From the NCBI RefSeq assembly GCF_000178995.1, contig NZ_ADVZ01000001.1, positions 1,026,001-1,090,000 of the forward strand: a stretch of DNA of 64,000 nt, written 5' to 3'. Both the position numbers and the translations under genes were made by a program. The notes under the pieces were generated by a model, which was given only the letters and a program-made list of their open reading frames with translations, searched no databases and had not been told where the DNA came from. Positions 16,005-24,776 of the stretch are shown here, in pieces. The number at the start of each line of letters is the position of its first letter. Position 1 is the first letter of the stretch. Source of the stretch: Afipia sp. 1NLS2. GTDB taxonomy: Bacteria > Pseudomonadota > Alphaproteobacteria > Rhizobiales > Xanthobacteraceae.

Positions 16005-16433
16005 ATGCGCGATCACGCCGTGGTGAAGGGCCTGCAGCGGGCCGAGCTCGCCCAGCGAACGGGCTGCAACCTGGAGACCGTGCGCTATTATGAGAAGGTC
16101 GGCCTTCTGCCCGAGCCGCCCCGGACGGCCAGCGGCTATCGCAGCTATGACACGACGCATGAGCGGCGTCTGCGCTTCGTGCTGAGAGCGCGCGAGCTTG
16201 GCTTCTCCCTGGATGAAATCCGCGCCTTGTTACGTCTGGTCGACGAGCGCGATCAGCCTTGCGCCGAGGTGCGAGGCCTCGCCTCGGTCCACCTCCAGGA
16301 CGTGCGCTCGAAGATCGCCGATCTGCGGCGCATGGAGCGTGTGTTGAAGGATGTGGTGGCCCAATGTGGCGATGGCACGCTGCCAGAATGCCCGCTGATC
16401 GAGGCGCTGTTCCGCGAGACGGCTGTCAACTAG
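16005..16433 (+). CDS. merR: MerR-family regulator of the mer operon
   Basis: This 142-residue protein has an N-terminal winged helix (AQRTGCNLETVRYYEKVGLLPEP), a long dimerisation helix and metal-ligand cysteines: QPCAEV at about 85 and QCGDGTLPECPLIEAL near the C-terminus, seven residues between the last two. Three cysteines fit Hg(II) (or Pb/Cd) coordination in MerR-type activators. It is transcribed divergently from merT with a MerR-type dyad in between. The 7-residue Cys spacing resembles CueR/PbrR-type loops more than Tn501 MerR, but alphaproteobacterial mer regulators often look so. Confidence 0.88.
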   Translation: MRDHAVVKGLQRAELAQRTGCNLETVRYYEKVGLLPEPPRTASGYRSYDTTHERRLRFVLRARELGFSLDEIRALLRLVDERDQPCAEVRGLASVHLQDVRSKIADLRRMERVLKDVVAQCGDGTLPECPLIEALFRETAVN

Positions 16434-16479
16434 GGCGCAAAGCCGCGCGACGCTTCCGGTCGGTCCATATCAACGTTCA

Positions 16480-17205
16480 CTATGGCCTCACCCATCCGCC
16501 ATAGAGGGCGGCCTGATAGAAAAAATAGAGTGCTGAGACGAACATCAGCGCGGCGCCGATACGTTCAGCCCAGAGCGTGAAGCGATGCGTGTGTCTGAAA
16601 CTCGCAAGGCGCCCCGCCATCGTCGCGACGACAATGATCGGAATCCCACGGGCAAGACCGAAGGCGCCCATCAGCGCCGCTCCGAGCAGCGGATCGGCCG
16701 TTCCCGCCGCCGCGGCCGCCACTGGTAACAGCAATGGCGTGCACCCTGGACAGGTCGACAGGCCGAATGGAATGCCGAGAAGATAGCTGCCGACAAGATT
16801 GTGCGTCGGCTTCGAAGACGGCGCCAGCGTGGGGATGACGATATGGACAAACCGCAGGAGCGCGAGCCCGACAACGATCATGATGACGGCAAGCAGGAGG
16901 TATGCGAGCGCAAGGTAGCTCGCCAGCACACGCAAAACGGCGAAGCCGAAGAGCCCGAACAGAGCGCCGAGCACCGCGTCGACGGTCGCAATACCAAGCA
17001 CGAAACCGATCGAGAGCCGCAAGCCGCCAAAGTGCCGCGAGCCGGATTCCGTCGCGCCCTGACCTGCGGCGAAGCCGGTCGCGACGGAAATGAGCGGGAA
17101 CGAACTCGGCGCAACGCCAACGACGAGCCCGGCAAGCATCGCCAGCGCGACCGTGAACGGTGTGAGCGCCGCAATGTCCTGCATCTGCGAATTGAGGTCT
17201 ATCAC
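16480..17205 (-). CDS. CcdA/DsbD-type membrane protein
   Basis: This 241-residue protein has six membrane helices and the CcdA-type layout with GLSTCPGCTPLLLPV, a CxxC in a helix, and a first-half counterpart VVGVAPSSFPLI in which the usual cysteines are absent. CcdA/DsbD proteins carry reducing power across the membrane for periplasmic thiol reduction. It starts at a GTG that overlaps the ATPase stop (GTGA), so it is co-translated with the ATPase and probably keeps metal-binding thiols reduced or helps the transporter. The loss of one Cys of the usual pair suggests a specialised, perhaps metal-transport, branch. Confidence 0.8.
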   Translation of the reverse strand: MIDLNSQMQDIAALTPFTVALAMLAGLVVGVAPSSFPLISVATGFAAGQGATESGSRHFGGLRLSIGFVLGIATVDAVLGALFGLFGFAVLRVLASYLALAYLLLAVIMIVVGLALLRFVHIVIPTLAPSSKPTHNLVGSYLLGIPFGLSTCPGCTPLLLPVAAAAAGTADPLLGAALMGAFGLARGIPIIVVATMAGRLASFRHTHRFTLWAERIGAALMFVSALYFFYQAALYGGWVRP

Positions 17206-19646
17206 AGGCTACGCTCCGCCGGTTTGCCGACACTGAGGATCGCCTGGAAGAACAGCGACGGCTGGCCCCAGAGCGAATTGAAGAAGATCGTCGTCACGCT
17301 CACCGCCATGGCCGCCATCGCCCACACCGGATAGAGGAAACCGGTCGCCGCCAACGGCACGCCGATGCCATTGAACAGGAAGGCGAGCGAGACGTTCTGC
17401 ACCATCTTGCGATAGCTGCGGCGGCTGATGTCGCGGGCGATCACGATCCCGTCGAGCCGGTTCGACAAAATGATGATGTCCGCCGATTCGAGGGCAATAT
17501 CGATTCCGCCGCCCATGGCGATGCCGACGTCCGCCTGCATCAATGCCGGCGCGTCGTTGATACCGTCGCCAACCATCGCCACCCGACCGTTCTGCTGGAG
17601 CCGCCGGATCAACTCCGCTTTCCCGCCCGGCAGCAGGCCGGCGTAGACCTCATCGATGCCAAGCTCGGCCGCGACGCGGCGGCCGCTGCGCTCGTTGTCG
17701 CCGGTGATGAGCACGGTTTTCAGGCCGGCTTGCCTGACCGCGGCCATCGCCCCGCCGGCTTCGGACCTCACGGCGTCGCCAAGCGCAAGCAGACCGAGCG
17801 GCCGTCCGCCGCGACCGATGGCGATCACCGTCCGTCCGGCGCTCTCGAGTGCCGTGATGCGCTCGGTCAGATGCGCAAGATCAATATTATTCTCGGTCAT
17901 GAAGCGCGGGCTGCCGGCGAGCACCGTCTCGCCGTCGATACGCGCCCGGACACCCTTCCCTGGAACGGCCTCAAACTCGCTGACCGCGGGCGGCGTCACG
18001 TCACGCTCGAAAGCGGCCGTGACGATCGCGGCGGCCAGCGGATGTTCCGAGGCGGCTTCGATCGCGGCGGCCACGCCGAGCAACTCGTCCTCCCTGCCTT
18101 CGGTTGCTTCGATCTCGATGAGGCGTGGCCGTCCCTCGGTCAGCGTTCCGGTTTTGTCGAAGGCGATCTGCTTTACCAGGCGAAAGCCTTGGAATGCCTC
18201 TCCAGTGCGCATGAGGACACCGCGCTCGGCGGCTTCCCCAGCACCGCGTACGATCGACAGCGGCGCCGAGATGCCAACTGCGCACGGATAGCCCATGACG
18301 AGCACGCTGAGGCTCGCGAAGACCGCCCGCTGCAAGTCGGGCGCGATGCCGAAGAGCCATGGGATCGCGATCCAGCCAAGCGCCGCAAGGGCCGCGACCA
18401 AAAGCACCGTCGGCGTGTAGACGACAAGAATGCGATCGACGAGATGCAGCAGCCCCGGCTTCAGAGCGCGGGCATCCTCGACCTCGCGGACCACCCGCTG
18501 CAGGAAGCTCTCGTCACCGACCGCGGTGACCTCGACAAGCAATGTGCCCGTGCCGTTGATCGATCCGCCAATGACACGGTCGCCGATACCGCGTGCGATC
18601 GGAACCGGCTCGCCGGTGACGAGCGCCTGATCAACCGAGGAATGGCCGTCGACCACCTCGCCGTCGATGGGCAGGCGCTCGCCGGGGCGGATGCGCACAA
18701 GATCGCCAACTGCAACCGCCGCGATCGGGAGCTCCATCTCCTGGCCGTCGCGCACCACGCTGGCCACGTCCGGCTGCAGGTCAAGCAGGCGCTTGACGGC
18801 CTGCGAGCTGCGCGTCTTGACGATGAGCGACAGCCATTCGGAAAAGAGGTGATAGGTCGCGACCATGACGGCGACGGCGAAGAACGACGCTGTCGGATAA
18901 CCGGGCTGGTTGAAGACAAGCCCAATCAGGCCACCCACAAGCCCGGCGAAGGCGCCAGCCTCCAGAAGCACATGCTGATTGAGAATGCCGCGGCGCAAGG
19001 CTTGGAACGCCATGCTGAGAATGTGGCGGGCGACGCCGAAGACGAGAATGATCGCAAGGACGCCAACCAGCCAGGGCGTGGCCAGCATCAGGCCCAGGGT
19101 CTCGCGGTAGAGAAGAAGCGCACCGGCGAGAACACCAAGCCCGGCAGCGCTCGCGGAGGCGGTCCACAGGCCCTGCGACCGCAGCACGAGGAACACGAAG
19201 CCAATGAGGCCGAGTGTGGCAACCAGCGGAAGTAGGGTCGATGCGATGCCGGTCGGCGTTGCGATCAGCGCAATCGCGATCAGACTGAAGGCGACGGCGA
19301 CGAGGAAGCGCCGTCCTTCCCGCACCAGATCGCGCTCCTCCTCCTCGAAGGGGCGCAGCTTGCGCGGATCGTGCAGCGTATAGCCGATATCGAGCAGCGT
19401 CTGTAGGAGCTCGGCGGGATCGGCGCGCGCCGGATCGTATTCGACCAGCGCCTGCTCGTGGGTCAGGCTTACCGCCACCTTATCGACGCCCGGCTTGCGG
19501 CCAAGCGCCTTCTCGATGGTGCCGGTGCAGAGCGAGCAGTGCAGTCCGCCGATACGGGCCCGGATGCGGGCTCTATCCGGGCGGCTTGCCGGTTCCTCCG
19601 TCCATAGTGGCGAGGTTTTCGGTGCCGTTGCCGAGGCGATGGTCAT
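17202..19646 (-). CDS. Heavy-metal P1B-type ATPase with a YPC motif
   Basis: This 814-residue protein has an N-terminal HMA domain (GLHCSLCTGTIEKAL, C37/C40), eight membrane helices, actuator TGEP (344-347), phosphorylation motif DKTGT (D497), SEHPLA in the nucleotide domain and GDGINDAPAL in the hinge. The metal-binding helix reads MGYPCAVGIS (residues 451-460), so the usual CPC is YPC, which argues against a plain Cu(I) exporter. Co-translation with a CcdA-like protein, a mer-type operator upstream and a Hg-type MerR-HMA regulator suggest transport of mercury or another thiophilic ion; the specificity is not settled by sequence. The direction may be export, as in most P1B pumps. Confidence 0.9.
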   Translation of the reverse strand: MTIASATAPKTSPLWTEEPASRPDRARIRARIGGLHCSLCTGTIEKALGRKPGVDKVAVSLTHEQALVEYDPARADPAELLQTLLDIGYTLHDPRKLRPFEEEERDLVREGRRFLVAVAFSLIAIALIATPTGIASTLLPLVATLGLIGFVFLVLRSQGLWTASASAAGLGVLAGALLLYRETLGLMLATPWLVGVLAIILVFGVARHILSMAFQALRRGILNQHVLLEAGAFAGLVGGLIGLVFNQPGYPTASFFAVAVMVATYHLFSEWLSLIVKTRSSQAVKRLLDLQPDVASVVRDGQEMELPIAAVAVGDLVRIRPGERLPIDGEVVDGHSSVDQALVTGEPVPIARGIGDRVIGGSINGTGTLLVEVTAVGDESFLQRVVREVEDARALKPGLLHLVDRILVVYTPTVLLVAALAALGWIAIPWLFGIAPDLQRAVFASLSVLVMGYPCAVGISAPLSIVRGAGEAAERGVLMRTGEAFQGFRLVKQIAFDKTGTLTEGRPRLIEIEATEGREDELLGVAAAIEAASEHPLAAAIVTAAFERDVTPPAVSEFEAVPGKGVRARIDGETVLAGSPRFMTENNIDLAHLTERITALESAGRTVIAIGRGGRPLGLLALGDAVRSEAGGAMAAVRQAGLKTVLITGDNERSGRRVAAELGIDEVYAGLLPGGKAELIRRLQQNGRVAMVGDGINDAPALMQADVGIAMGGGIDIALESADIIILSNRLDGIVIARDISRRSYRKMVQNVSLAFLFNGIGVPLAATGFLYPVWAMAAMAVSVTTIFFNSLWGQPSLFFQAILSVGKPAERSL

Positions 19647-19726
19647 GGCAGCCTCCGTTGAACCTATCGGTCGGCGCCGGCGCCCTTGCCGGGTTTCGGT
19701 CCGCCGACTCTCAAACGGCAGCCTGC

Positions 19727-19751
19727 ACTCCGTACCGGCCTACGGAGTCAA
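19727..19751 (-). promoter_or_regulatory. mer-type operator/promoter of the P-type ATPase unit
   Basis: ACTCCGTA-CCGGCC-TACGGAGT (19727-19748) is a perfect 8-bp dyad. On the minus strand it directly follows a -35 TTGACT (19751-19746), reproducing the classical mer promoter start TTGACTCCGTA, 81 bp before the ATPase ATG. The -10 at 19-bp spacing (GCAGGC) is weak, as expected for an activator-dependent promoter. It shares arms with the operator at 20518-20539. Confidence 0.8.
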
Positions 19752-19787
19752 GAGGCGACGGAAGCTAGCTCGACACCTCGGTCATGT

Positions 19788-19997
19788 TCAGCCAACGACC
19801 GAATATCCGGCCTGCCGGATCGTCGCGGTGAGGTGTTCCTCGCTCACGGCTTGCGGATCGAACAGGACGCGAGCCTCCCGCGTCTTGAACGAGACGTTTG
19901 CCTTCTGCACCCCGGGTTCCGCCGAAAAAAGCGCCTGGACGGTACGTGCGCAGCCGTCGCAGTGCATACCGTCAATCTTGAAGATGGCCGTCTTCAT
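19788..19997 (-). other. Possible internal start giving a free HMA protein
   Basis: Within the MerR-HMA gene the codon for the methionine of MKTAIFKIDGMHC is an ATG preceded at normal distance by AAAGGAC. Translation from here would give a 69-residue CopZ/MerP-like metallochaperone. This looks like a former separate gene whose upstream MerR lost its stop codon, and both products may be made. Confidence 0.45.
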
Positions 19998-20492
19998 GCT
20001 GTGTCCTTTCACTTTCCGCTGTTGGCTGCGTAGTTCGCCGGAAGGCGCCGGTCCGGCCGCCTCCGACCGATTGGCCTTCGTGCCAGACCGTCCGGCCAAG
20101 GCGTCGATGATCGTACAGGCGCGCAGCGCGCCCCCGCCGGGGCAGGAAGCGATCAGTGCGTCGAGTGCCGCGCGAATGTGCTGAAGTTGCGCCATCTTGC
20201 GGTCAACTTCCGCGCGCTTGGCCACGGCTTGGACACGGACATCGCCGCAGTCGGCGGCGGGATCGGCCCGCAACGACAGCAGTTCCGTGATCTCGCGCAG
20301 CGAGAAGCCGAGTTCCTGCGCCTGCCGGATAAAGCGGATGCGCTCGACGACAGTATCGTCGTAGAAGCGATAGCCACCACTTCGCGGTCGCAGTGGTTGC
20401 TCGATCAACCCGCGGCGCTCGTAGAAGCGGATCGTCTCGACGCCGACGCCTGCCCGCTCGGCGGCTCGGCTGATGGTCATTGCGTTAGCCAT
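19788..20492 (-). CDS. MerR-HMA fusion: Hg-type regulator with C-terminal heavy-metal domain
   Basis: This 234-residue protein (from ATG 20492) begins with a MerR domain: VETIRFYERRGLIEQPLRP, FIRQAQELGFSLREITELL, then ADCGDV and SCPGGGALRACTIIDAL. These give three cysteines with the 8-residue spacing of the Hg(II) site in Tn501 MerR. A 30-residue linker leads to a complete HMA domain (IDGMHCDGCARTVQALF) ending at residue 234. Fusion of sensor and metal-binding domain is unusual. The ATG of the HMA part (19997) has its own AAAGGAC site, so a free HMA protein may also be made. The frame extends to a GTG at 20519, but this lies inside the operator, so 20492 (or ATG 20480) is the true start. Confidence 0.85.
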   Translation of the reverse strand: MANAMTISRAAERAGVGVETIRFYERRGLIEQPLRPRSGGYRFYDDTVVERIRFIRQAQELGFSLREITELLSLRADPAADCGDVRVQAVAKRAEVDRKMAQLQHIRAALDALIASCPGGGALRACTIIDALAGRSGTKANRSEAAGPAPSGELRSQQRKVKGHSMKTAIFKIDGMHCDGCARTVQALFSAEPGVQKANVSFKTREARVLFDPQAVSEEHLTATIRQAGYSVVG

Positions 20493-20517
20493 GGCGTCTC
20501 TCTGGCGATGATGATGC

Positions 20518-20542
20518 ACTCCGTACTAGGGTACGGAGTCAA
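20518..20542 (-). promoter_or_regulatory. Classical mer operator before MerR-HMA
   Basis: ACTCCGTAC-TAGG-GTACGGAGT (20518-20539) is a perfect 9-bp dyad. On the minus strand it follows -35 TTGACT (20542-20537), so the promoter reads TTGACTCCGTAC....GTACGGA, matching the Tn501 merO core as I remember it. It should autoregulate the MerR-HMA gene. Confidence 0.85.
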
Positions 20543-20913
20543 TAGCGGATCGTCACCCTGGTTTGTCGCGAATGCGCGCGCGCAACCCGCTGCGATCTGC
20601 CTCGCCGACATGCGGGCGAAGGTCGCCCATTTGAACTTATGGAAAGCATGCTCAACGATGTGGAGCTGGCGCGCCGCCGGGATTGCCACTGATCGCAACA
20701 TTATTTTTGCAAACTCGCTCAAAATCGACTGAAGCGGCGCCGGTTCTCCGGAAAGGCTGAGTTATGCAAACTCGTTAACGGTGAGAAGTTGGCTGCTGCC
20801 CAGCATACGGGTTCAGCGCTCGTCCGATTCGCACGCTGCTCTATCCCAGGCTACGCCTCCTATAATTTTAACCTTGCCGACTCTTTCTCTGGCCGGACAA
20901 ATCTTCCCTCACC
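20543..20913. other. 371-bp gap between mercury cargo and traG
   Basis: No supported gene. Short open frames on either strand have shadow composition. A segment from about 20690 to 20790 is AT-richer and contains the ten bases TGCAAACTCG twice (about 20708 and 20765). It probably holds the traG promoter and marks the junction where the mercury cargo entered the backbone. Confidence 0.4.
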
Positions 20914-22899
20914 ATGAACGCGACCAAGATTCTCTGGGTCCAGATGCTTTTCGTCTGTGCTGCCGTGCTCGCCTTCATGTGGGCGGCGACGGAATGGACG
21001 GCTTGGCAACTCGCCTTCCAGCCGCAGCTTGGCCGACCCTGGTTCGCCTTGTTCGGTTGGCGGATCTACCAGCCGCCCGCGTTCTTCTGGTGGTGGTTTG
21101 CCTACGACGCCTACGCCCATGAGATCTTCGTCACGGGAGGCTTCATCGCGGGCGCCGGAGGTGTCGCAGCGTTCGTCGTCGCAGTCGCGATGTCAGTGTG
21201 GCGGGCGCGCGAGGTGAAGAAGGTGACGACTTACGGCTCCGCACGTTGGGCCGAGGCGCGCGAGATTCGCAAGGCGGGCCTCCTTCATCCCGACGGCGTT
21301 CTGCTCGGTCGCTGGCATAGCGCCTATCTTCGACACCACGGCCCAGAGCATGTGCTGTGCTTCGCGCCGACCCGCTCCGGCAAGGGCGTCGGCCTGGTGG
21401 TGCCGACGCTGCTCACCTGGCCGGGCTCGGCGATCGTGCATGACATCAAAGGTGAGAATTGGGGCCTGACCGCCGGCTGGCGCGCGCGCTTCGGTCGGGT
21501 GCTGCTGTTCGATCCGACCAACACCAAGAGCACCGCCTATAACCCGCTGCTCGAGGTCCGCCGCGGCGAGTGGGAAGTGAGGGACGTCCAGAATATCGCC
21601 GACGTGCTGGTCGATCCCGAAGGCGCGCTCGAGAAGAGAAACCACTGGGAGAAGACGAGCCATTCGCTGCTCGTCGGCACGATCCTGCACGTCCTCTACG
21701 CCGAGAAGGACAAGACGCTTGCCGGCGTCGCCAACTTCCTCTCCGATCCGAAGCGGCCGATCGAGACCACACTGCGCGCGATGATGTCGACGCCGCATCT
21801 GGGGAAGACGGGCATTCACCCCGTGGTCGCCAGCACAGCGCGCGAGCTGCTCAACAAGAGCGAGAATGAACGCTCCGGCGTGTTGTCGACCGCCATGTCA
21901 TTCCTCGGGCTCTACCGCGATCCAGTTGTCGCCGCCGTCACAGCACGCTGCGATTGGCGCATCCGCGATCTCGTCGAGGCCGAGCATCCCGTGACCCTCT
22001 ACCTCGTCGTGCCGCCGTCGGACATCAGCCGAACCAAGCCGCTGATCCGCCTGATCCTCAATCAGATCGGCCGGCGCCTCACCGAGGAATTGGACTCGAA
22101 GCGCCGCCGGCATCGGCTGCTGCTTATGCTCGACGAGTTTCCAGCGCTCGGCCGCCTCGACTTCTTCGAGAGCGCGCTCGCCTTCATGGCCGGCTACGGG
22201 CTGAAGAGCTTCCTCATCGCTCAAAGCCTGAACCAGATCGAGAAGGCTTACGGTCAGAACAACTCCATCCTCGACAACTGCCATGTGCGCGTGAGCTTCG
22301 CCACCAACGATGAGCGGACCGCCAAACGCGTCTCCGACGCGCTTGGAACCGCGACCGAAATGCGCGCGATGAAGAACTATGCCGGCAGCCGGCTCAGTCC
22401 ATGGCTCGGCCATCTCATGGTTTCGCGTCAGGAGACGGCGCGGCCACTCCTCACGCCCGGCGAGGTCATGCAGCTCCCGCCGGACGATGAGTTGGTCTTA
22501 ATGTCCGGCTGCGCGCCTATTCGGGCGAAAAAGGCGCGCTATTTCGAAGACGCTGAAATGCAGGCGCGGATCCTGCCGCCGCCGGCATTGACTAGCTCAG
22601 GATCGCCACCACCCGAGAAAAATCCGCCGGCCCGAAATAGGGGCGATTGGGCCGGTGCGGTCGTCGCGCCACCGTCGACCTCCTCGACCGAAGACTCTGC
22701 CAACGCCGGCATCCGGCGCGAACCGGAATTGCCCGAACATGAGGAGATCGTGCCTGAACCGGCGAAGCCCGTTCAGGAGTTCGAGCCGATCGACGAAGAG
22801 CCGGATGACGAAGTTCAGCGCCAGCGCGTCATGCAGCGAACCTTTGGAACCGTCACCCGCCAGGTCTCGCTCGATCCCCGTGACGACATGCAGATGTGA
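20914..22899 (+). CDS. traG: Type IV coupling protein TraG (VirD4 family)
   Basis: This 661-residue protein has two N-terminal membrane helices, the Walker A stretch CFAPTRSGKGVGLVVPTLL (about 149-167), then SAIVHDIKGENW and Walker B LLLMLDEFPALGRLDFF (about 405), all typical of TraG/VirD4 coupling ATPases. The last 100 residues are an acidic, Pro-rich tail. It docks the relaxosome at the mating channel. In this element it is separated from the relaxase gene by mercury cargo but still precedes the trb operon. Confidence 0.95.
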   Translation: MNATKILWVQMLFVCAAVLAFMWAATEWTAWQLAFQPQLGRPWFALFGWRIYQPPAFFWWWFAYDAYAHEIFVTGGFIAGAGGVAAFVVAVAMSVWRAREVKKVTTYGSARWAEAREIRKAGLLHPDGVLLGRWHSAYLRHHGPEHVLCFAPTRSGKGVGLVVPTLLTWPGSAIVHDIKGENWGLTAGWRARFGRVLLFDPTNTKSTAYNPLLEVRRGEWEVRDVQNIADVLVDPEGALEKRNHWEKTSHSLLVGTILHVLYAEKDKTLAGVANFLSDPKRPIETTLRAMMSTPHLGKTGIHPVVASTARELLNKSENERSGVLSTAMSFLGLYRDPVVAAVTARCDWRIRDLVEAEHPVTLYLVVPPSDISRTKPLIRLILNQIGRRLTEELDSKRRRHRLLLMLDEFPALGRLDFFESALAFMAGYGLKSFLIAQSLNQIEKAYGQNNSILDNCHVRVSFATNDERTAKRVSDALGTATEMRAMKNYAGSRLSPWLGHLMVSRQETARPLLTPGEVMQLPPDDELVLMSGCAPIRAKKARYFEDAEMQARILPPPALTSSGSPPPEKNPPARNRGDWAGAVVAPPSTSSTEDSANAGIRREPELPEHEEIVPEPAKPVQEFEPIDEEPDDEVQRQRVMQRTFGTVTRQVSLDPRDDMQM

Positions 22900-22904
22900 C
22901 GCTC

Positions 22905-23342
22905 ATGCGGACCAAGCACACGTTTCGTCTTCCCCCTGATCTCGCGGAAAAGCTCGCCGACTATGCCGCCCGCAAGCGCGTGCCGCAGGCCCTCGTGGTA
23001 GAAGCAGCGCTCACCTCGCACCTGTCGCCCGACGGCGCCGATCGTCTGGAGGCCGCGCTGGCGCGGCGCCTCGATCGTATGACGCGGCAGATGGAACGCA
23101 TCGAGCGGCACGTCACGATCTCCAATGAGGCGCTGGCAGTATTTGTGCGCTTTTGGCTTACAAGCACGCCGACGTTACCGGACACCGCTCTCGCGGCCGC
23201 GCAGACCAAAGGGCGCGAGCGCTATGACGGATTCGTTGAAGCCCTCGGTCGGCGGCTGGCGCGCGGACGCAAGCTTGCCGACGAGGTGAGCCAGGACGTC
23301 GCTTCCGAGTCGGAACAGGACGCTCCGGCGAAAGACTCCTGA
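22905..23342 (+). CDS. CopG-family ribbon-helix-helix protein
   Basis: The protein begins MRTKHTFRLPPDLAEKLADYAARKRVPQALVVEAAL, an RHH DNA-binding domain, followed by a long helical region with RLDRMTRQMERIERHVTISNEALAVFVRFWL. Proteins with this layout regularly stand between traG and trbB in this ICE family and are annotated as CopG-type conjugal regulators. A GTG at 22896 overlaps the traG stop; I prefer the ATG at 22905, which starts at the conserved MRTKH. A role in controlling the trb operon or in the relaxosome is inference. Confidence 0.82.
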   Translation: MRTKHTFRLPPDLAEKLADYAARKRVPQALVVEAALTSHLSPDGADRLEAALARRLDRMTRQMERIERHVTISNEALAVFVRFWLTSTPTLPDTALAAAQTKGRERYDGFVEALGRRLARGRKLADEVSQDVASESEQDAPAKDS

Positions 23343-23487
23343 CCGCCGACCATCCCGCCGACCTGTCTTTCTATCCCAGAGCCCTATGGCCTTATCGTCG
23401 TTGTTGCAGAGACCCAGTTCCGGCTCTTTCTACTCAACCCCGCTGACACATGCGCCTCCGAGTGAGGCGAACTTGCGGGGTACTTGA

Positions 23488-24453
23488 GTGACGACGATCT
23501 CTCTTCGGTCTGAAGCTTTCGCCCGCGGCGCGCGCATGTTGCGCACCGCACTCGGGCCGGCGATCTCCGCCTACCTGGAAGATCCGAGCATCGTCGAGGT
23601 GATGCTCAATCCCGACGGTCGGTTGTGGATCGACCGGTTGTCGGGCGGCCTCGAAGATACCGGCTGCCGTGTCACGGCCGCCGATGCGGAACGGATCGTT
23701 CGCCTGGTCGCGCATCACGTCGGCGTCGAGGTGCATGCTGGCAGCCCGCGCGTTTCCGCGGAGCTGCCGGAAAGCGGGGAGCGGTTCGAGGGCTTGGTGC
23801 CGCCTGTGGCCGCGGCGCCGTGCTTTGCTATCCGCCGCCCGGCCGTCGCCGTGTTCACGCTCGGCGACTACGTCGATGCCGGCATCATGTCCGGCGACCA
23901 GGCCGAGCTGCTGCGCGTCGCGGTGCGGGAATGCAAGAACATCCTCGTCGCCGGCGGCACGTCGACCGGCAAGACCACCCTGGTCAACGCGCTCCTCGCC
24001 GAGGTCGCCAAGACCGGCGACCGTGTGGTGCTGATCGAGGATACGCGCGAGCTGCAATGCGCCGCGCCGAACCTGGTCGCGCTTCGTACCAAAGATGGCG
24101 CCGCCTCGCTGTCCGATCTCGTCCGCTCCGCCCTTCGGCTCCGGCCGGATCGCATTCCCATCGGCGAAGTGCGCGGCGCCGAGGCGCTCGACCTGTTGAA
24201 GGCTTGGGGCACCGGCCACCCGGGCGGCGTCGGCACCCTTCACGCCGGCTCCGCGATCGGCGCGTTGCGCCGCCTCGAGCAACTCATCCAAGAAGCCGTC
24301 GTCACCGTCCCGCGCGCGCTGATCGCCGAGACCATCGACCTCATCGCGGTCCTCGCCGGCCGCGGCTCCGCGCGACGGCTCGCCGAACTCGCCGCGGTCA
24401 AGGGCCTCGGCCCGACCGGCGACTACGTCCTCACCCCCGCAGGAGAACCGTGA
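23488..24453 (+). CDS. trbB: Conjugal transfer ATPase TrbB
   Basis: This 321-residue protein has the VirB11/TrbB pattern: [22 protein letters not shown] at the N-terminus, Walker [18 protein letters not shown] (about 157), the Asp box [28 protein letters not shown] and the His box [15 protein letters not shown]. It is a hexameric cytosolic ATPase that powers pilus assembly and transfer. It starts at GTG 23488, opens the trb operon, and its TGA overlaps the ATG of trbC by one base. Confidence 0.95.
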   Translation: MTTISLRSEAFARGARMLRTALGPAISAYLEDPSIVEVMLNPDGRLWIDRLSGGLEDTGCRVTAADAERIVRLVAHHVGVEVHAGSPRVSAELPESGERFEGLVPPVAAAPCFAIRRPAVAVFTLGDYVDAGIMSGDQAELLRVAVRECKNILVAGGTSTGKTTLVNALLAEVAKTGDRVVLIEDTRELQCAAPNLVALRTKDGAASLSDLVRSALRLRPDRIPIGEVRGAEALDLLKAWGTGHPGGVGTLHAGSAIGALRRLEQLIQEAVVTVPRALIAETIDLIAVLAGRGSARRLAELAAVKGLGPTGDYVLTPAGEP

Positions 24454-24776
24454 TGCTGCTCAACCGTGCCCGCCAGGTGTTCGCCACCGCCTCGACCTTC
24501 GCCTTTGTCGCGCTCGCCACCGCGCCGGCCTACGCCGCCGGCTCCAACATGCCCTGGGAGCAACCGCTCAATCAGATCCTGGAATCGATCCAGGGGCCGG
24601 TTGCCAAGGTCATCTCGGTCATCGTCATCATCGTCACCGGCCTGACGCTGGCCTTCGGCGAAACCTCTGGTGGCTTTCGGCGGCTCATCCAGATCGTCTT
24701 CGGCCTGTCGATCGCCTTTGCCGCATCGAGCTTCTTCCTGACTTTCTTCCAGTTCGGCGGCGGAGTGCTGATCTGA
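24453..24776 (+). CDS. trbC: Pilin subunit TrbC
   Basis: This 107-residue protein has a signal sequence cleaved near APAYAAGS, a short loop and two hydrophobic helices (VAKVISVIVIIVTGLTLAFG and a second one ending FFQFGGG), the VirB2/TrbC pilin layout. In IncP systems TraF trims and cyclises TrbC; a TraF homologue is encoded at 9173-9685. It is coupled to trbB and trbD by one-base stop/start overlaps. Confidence 0.93.
   Translation: MLLNRARQVFATASTFAFVALATAPAYAAGSNMPWEQPLNQILESIQGPVAKVISVIVIIVTGLTLAFGETSGGFRRLIQIVFGLSIAFAASSFFLTFFQFGGGVLI

Noticed and set aside
17730-19235. Long open frame (501 codons) on the plus strand opposite the P-type ATPase
   Set aside because: Its composition is rich in Arg, Asp, His and Gln as expected for the reverse complement of a GC-rich gene, it has no ribosome site, and the ATPase on the other strand has every family motif.
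20477-20722. 81-codon minus-strand frame upstream of MerR-HMA
   Set aside because: It runs through the mer-type operator and has no ribosome site or homology that I recognise.
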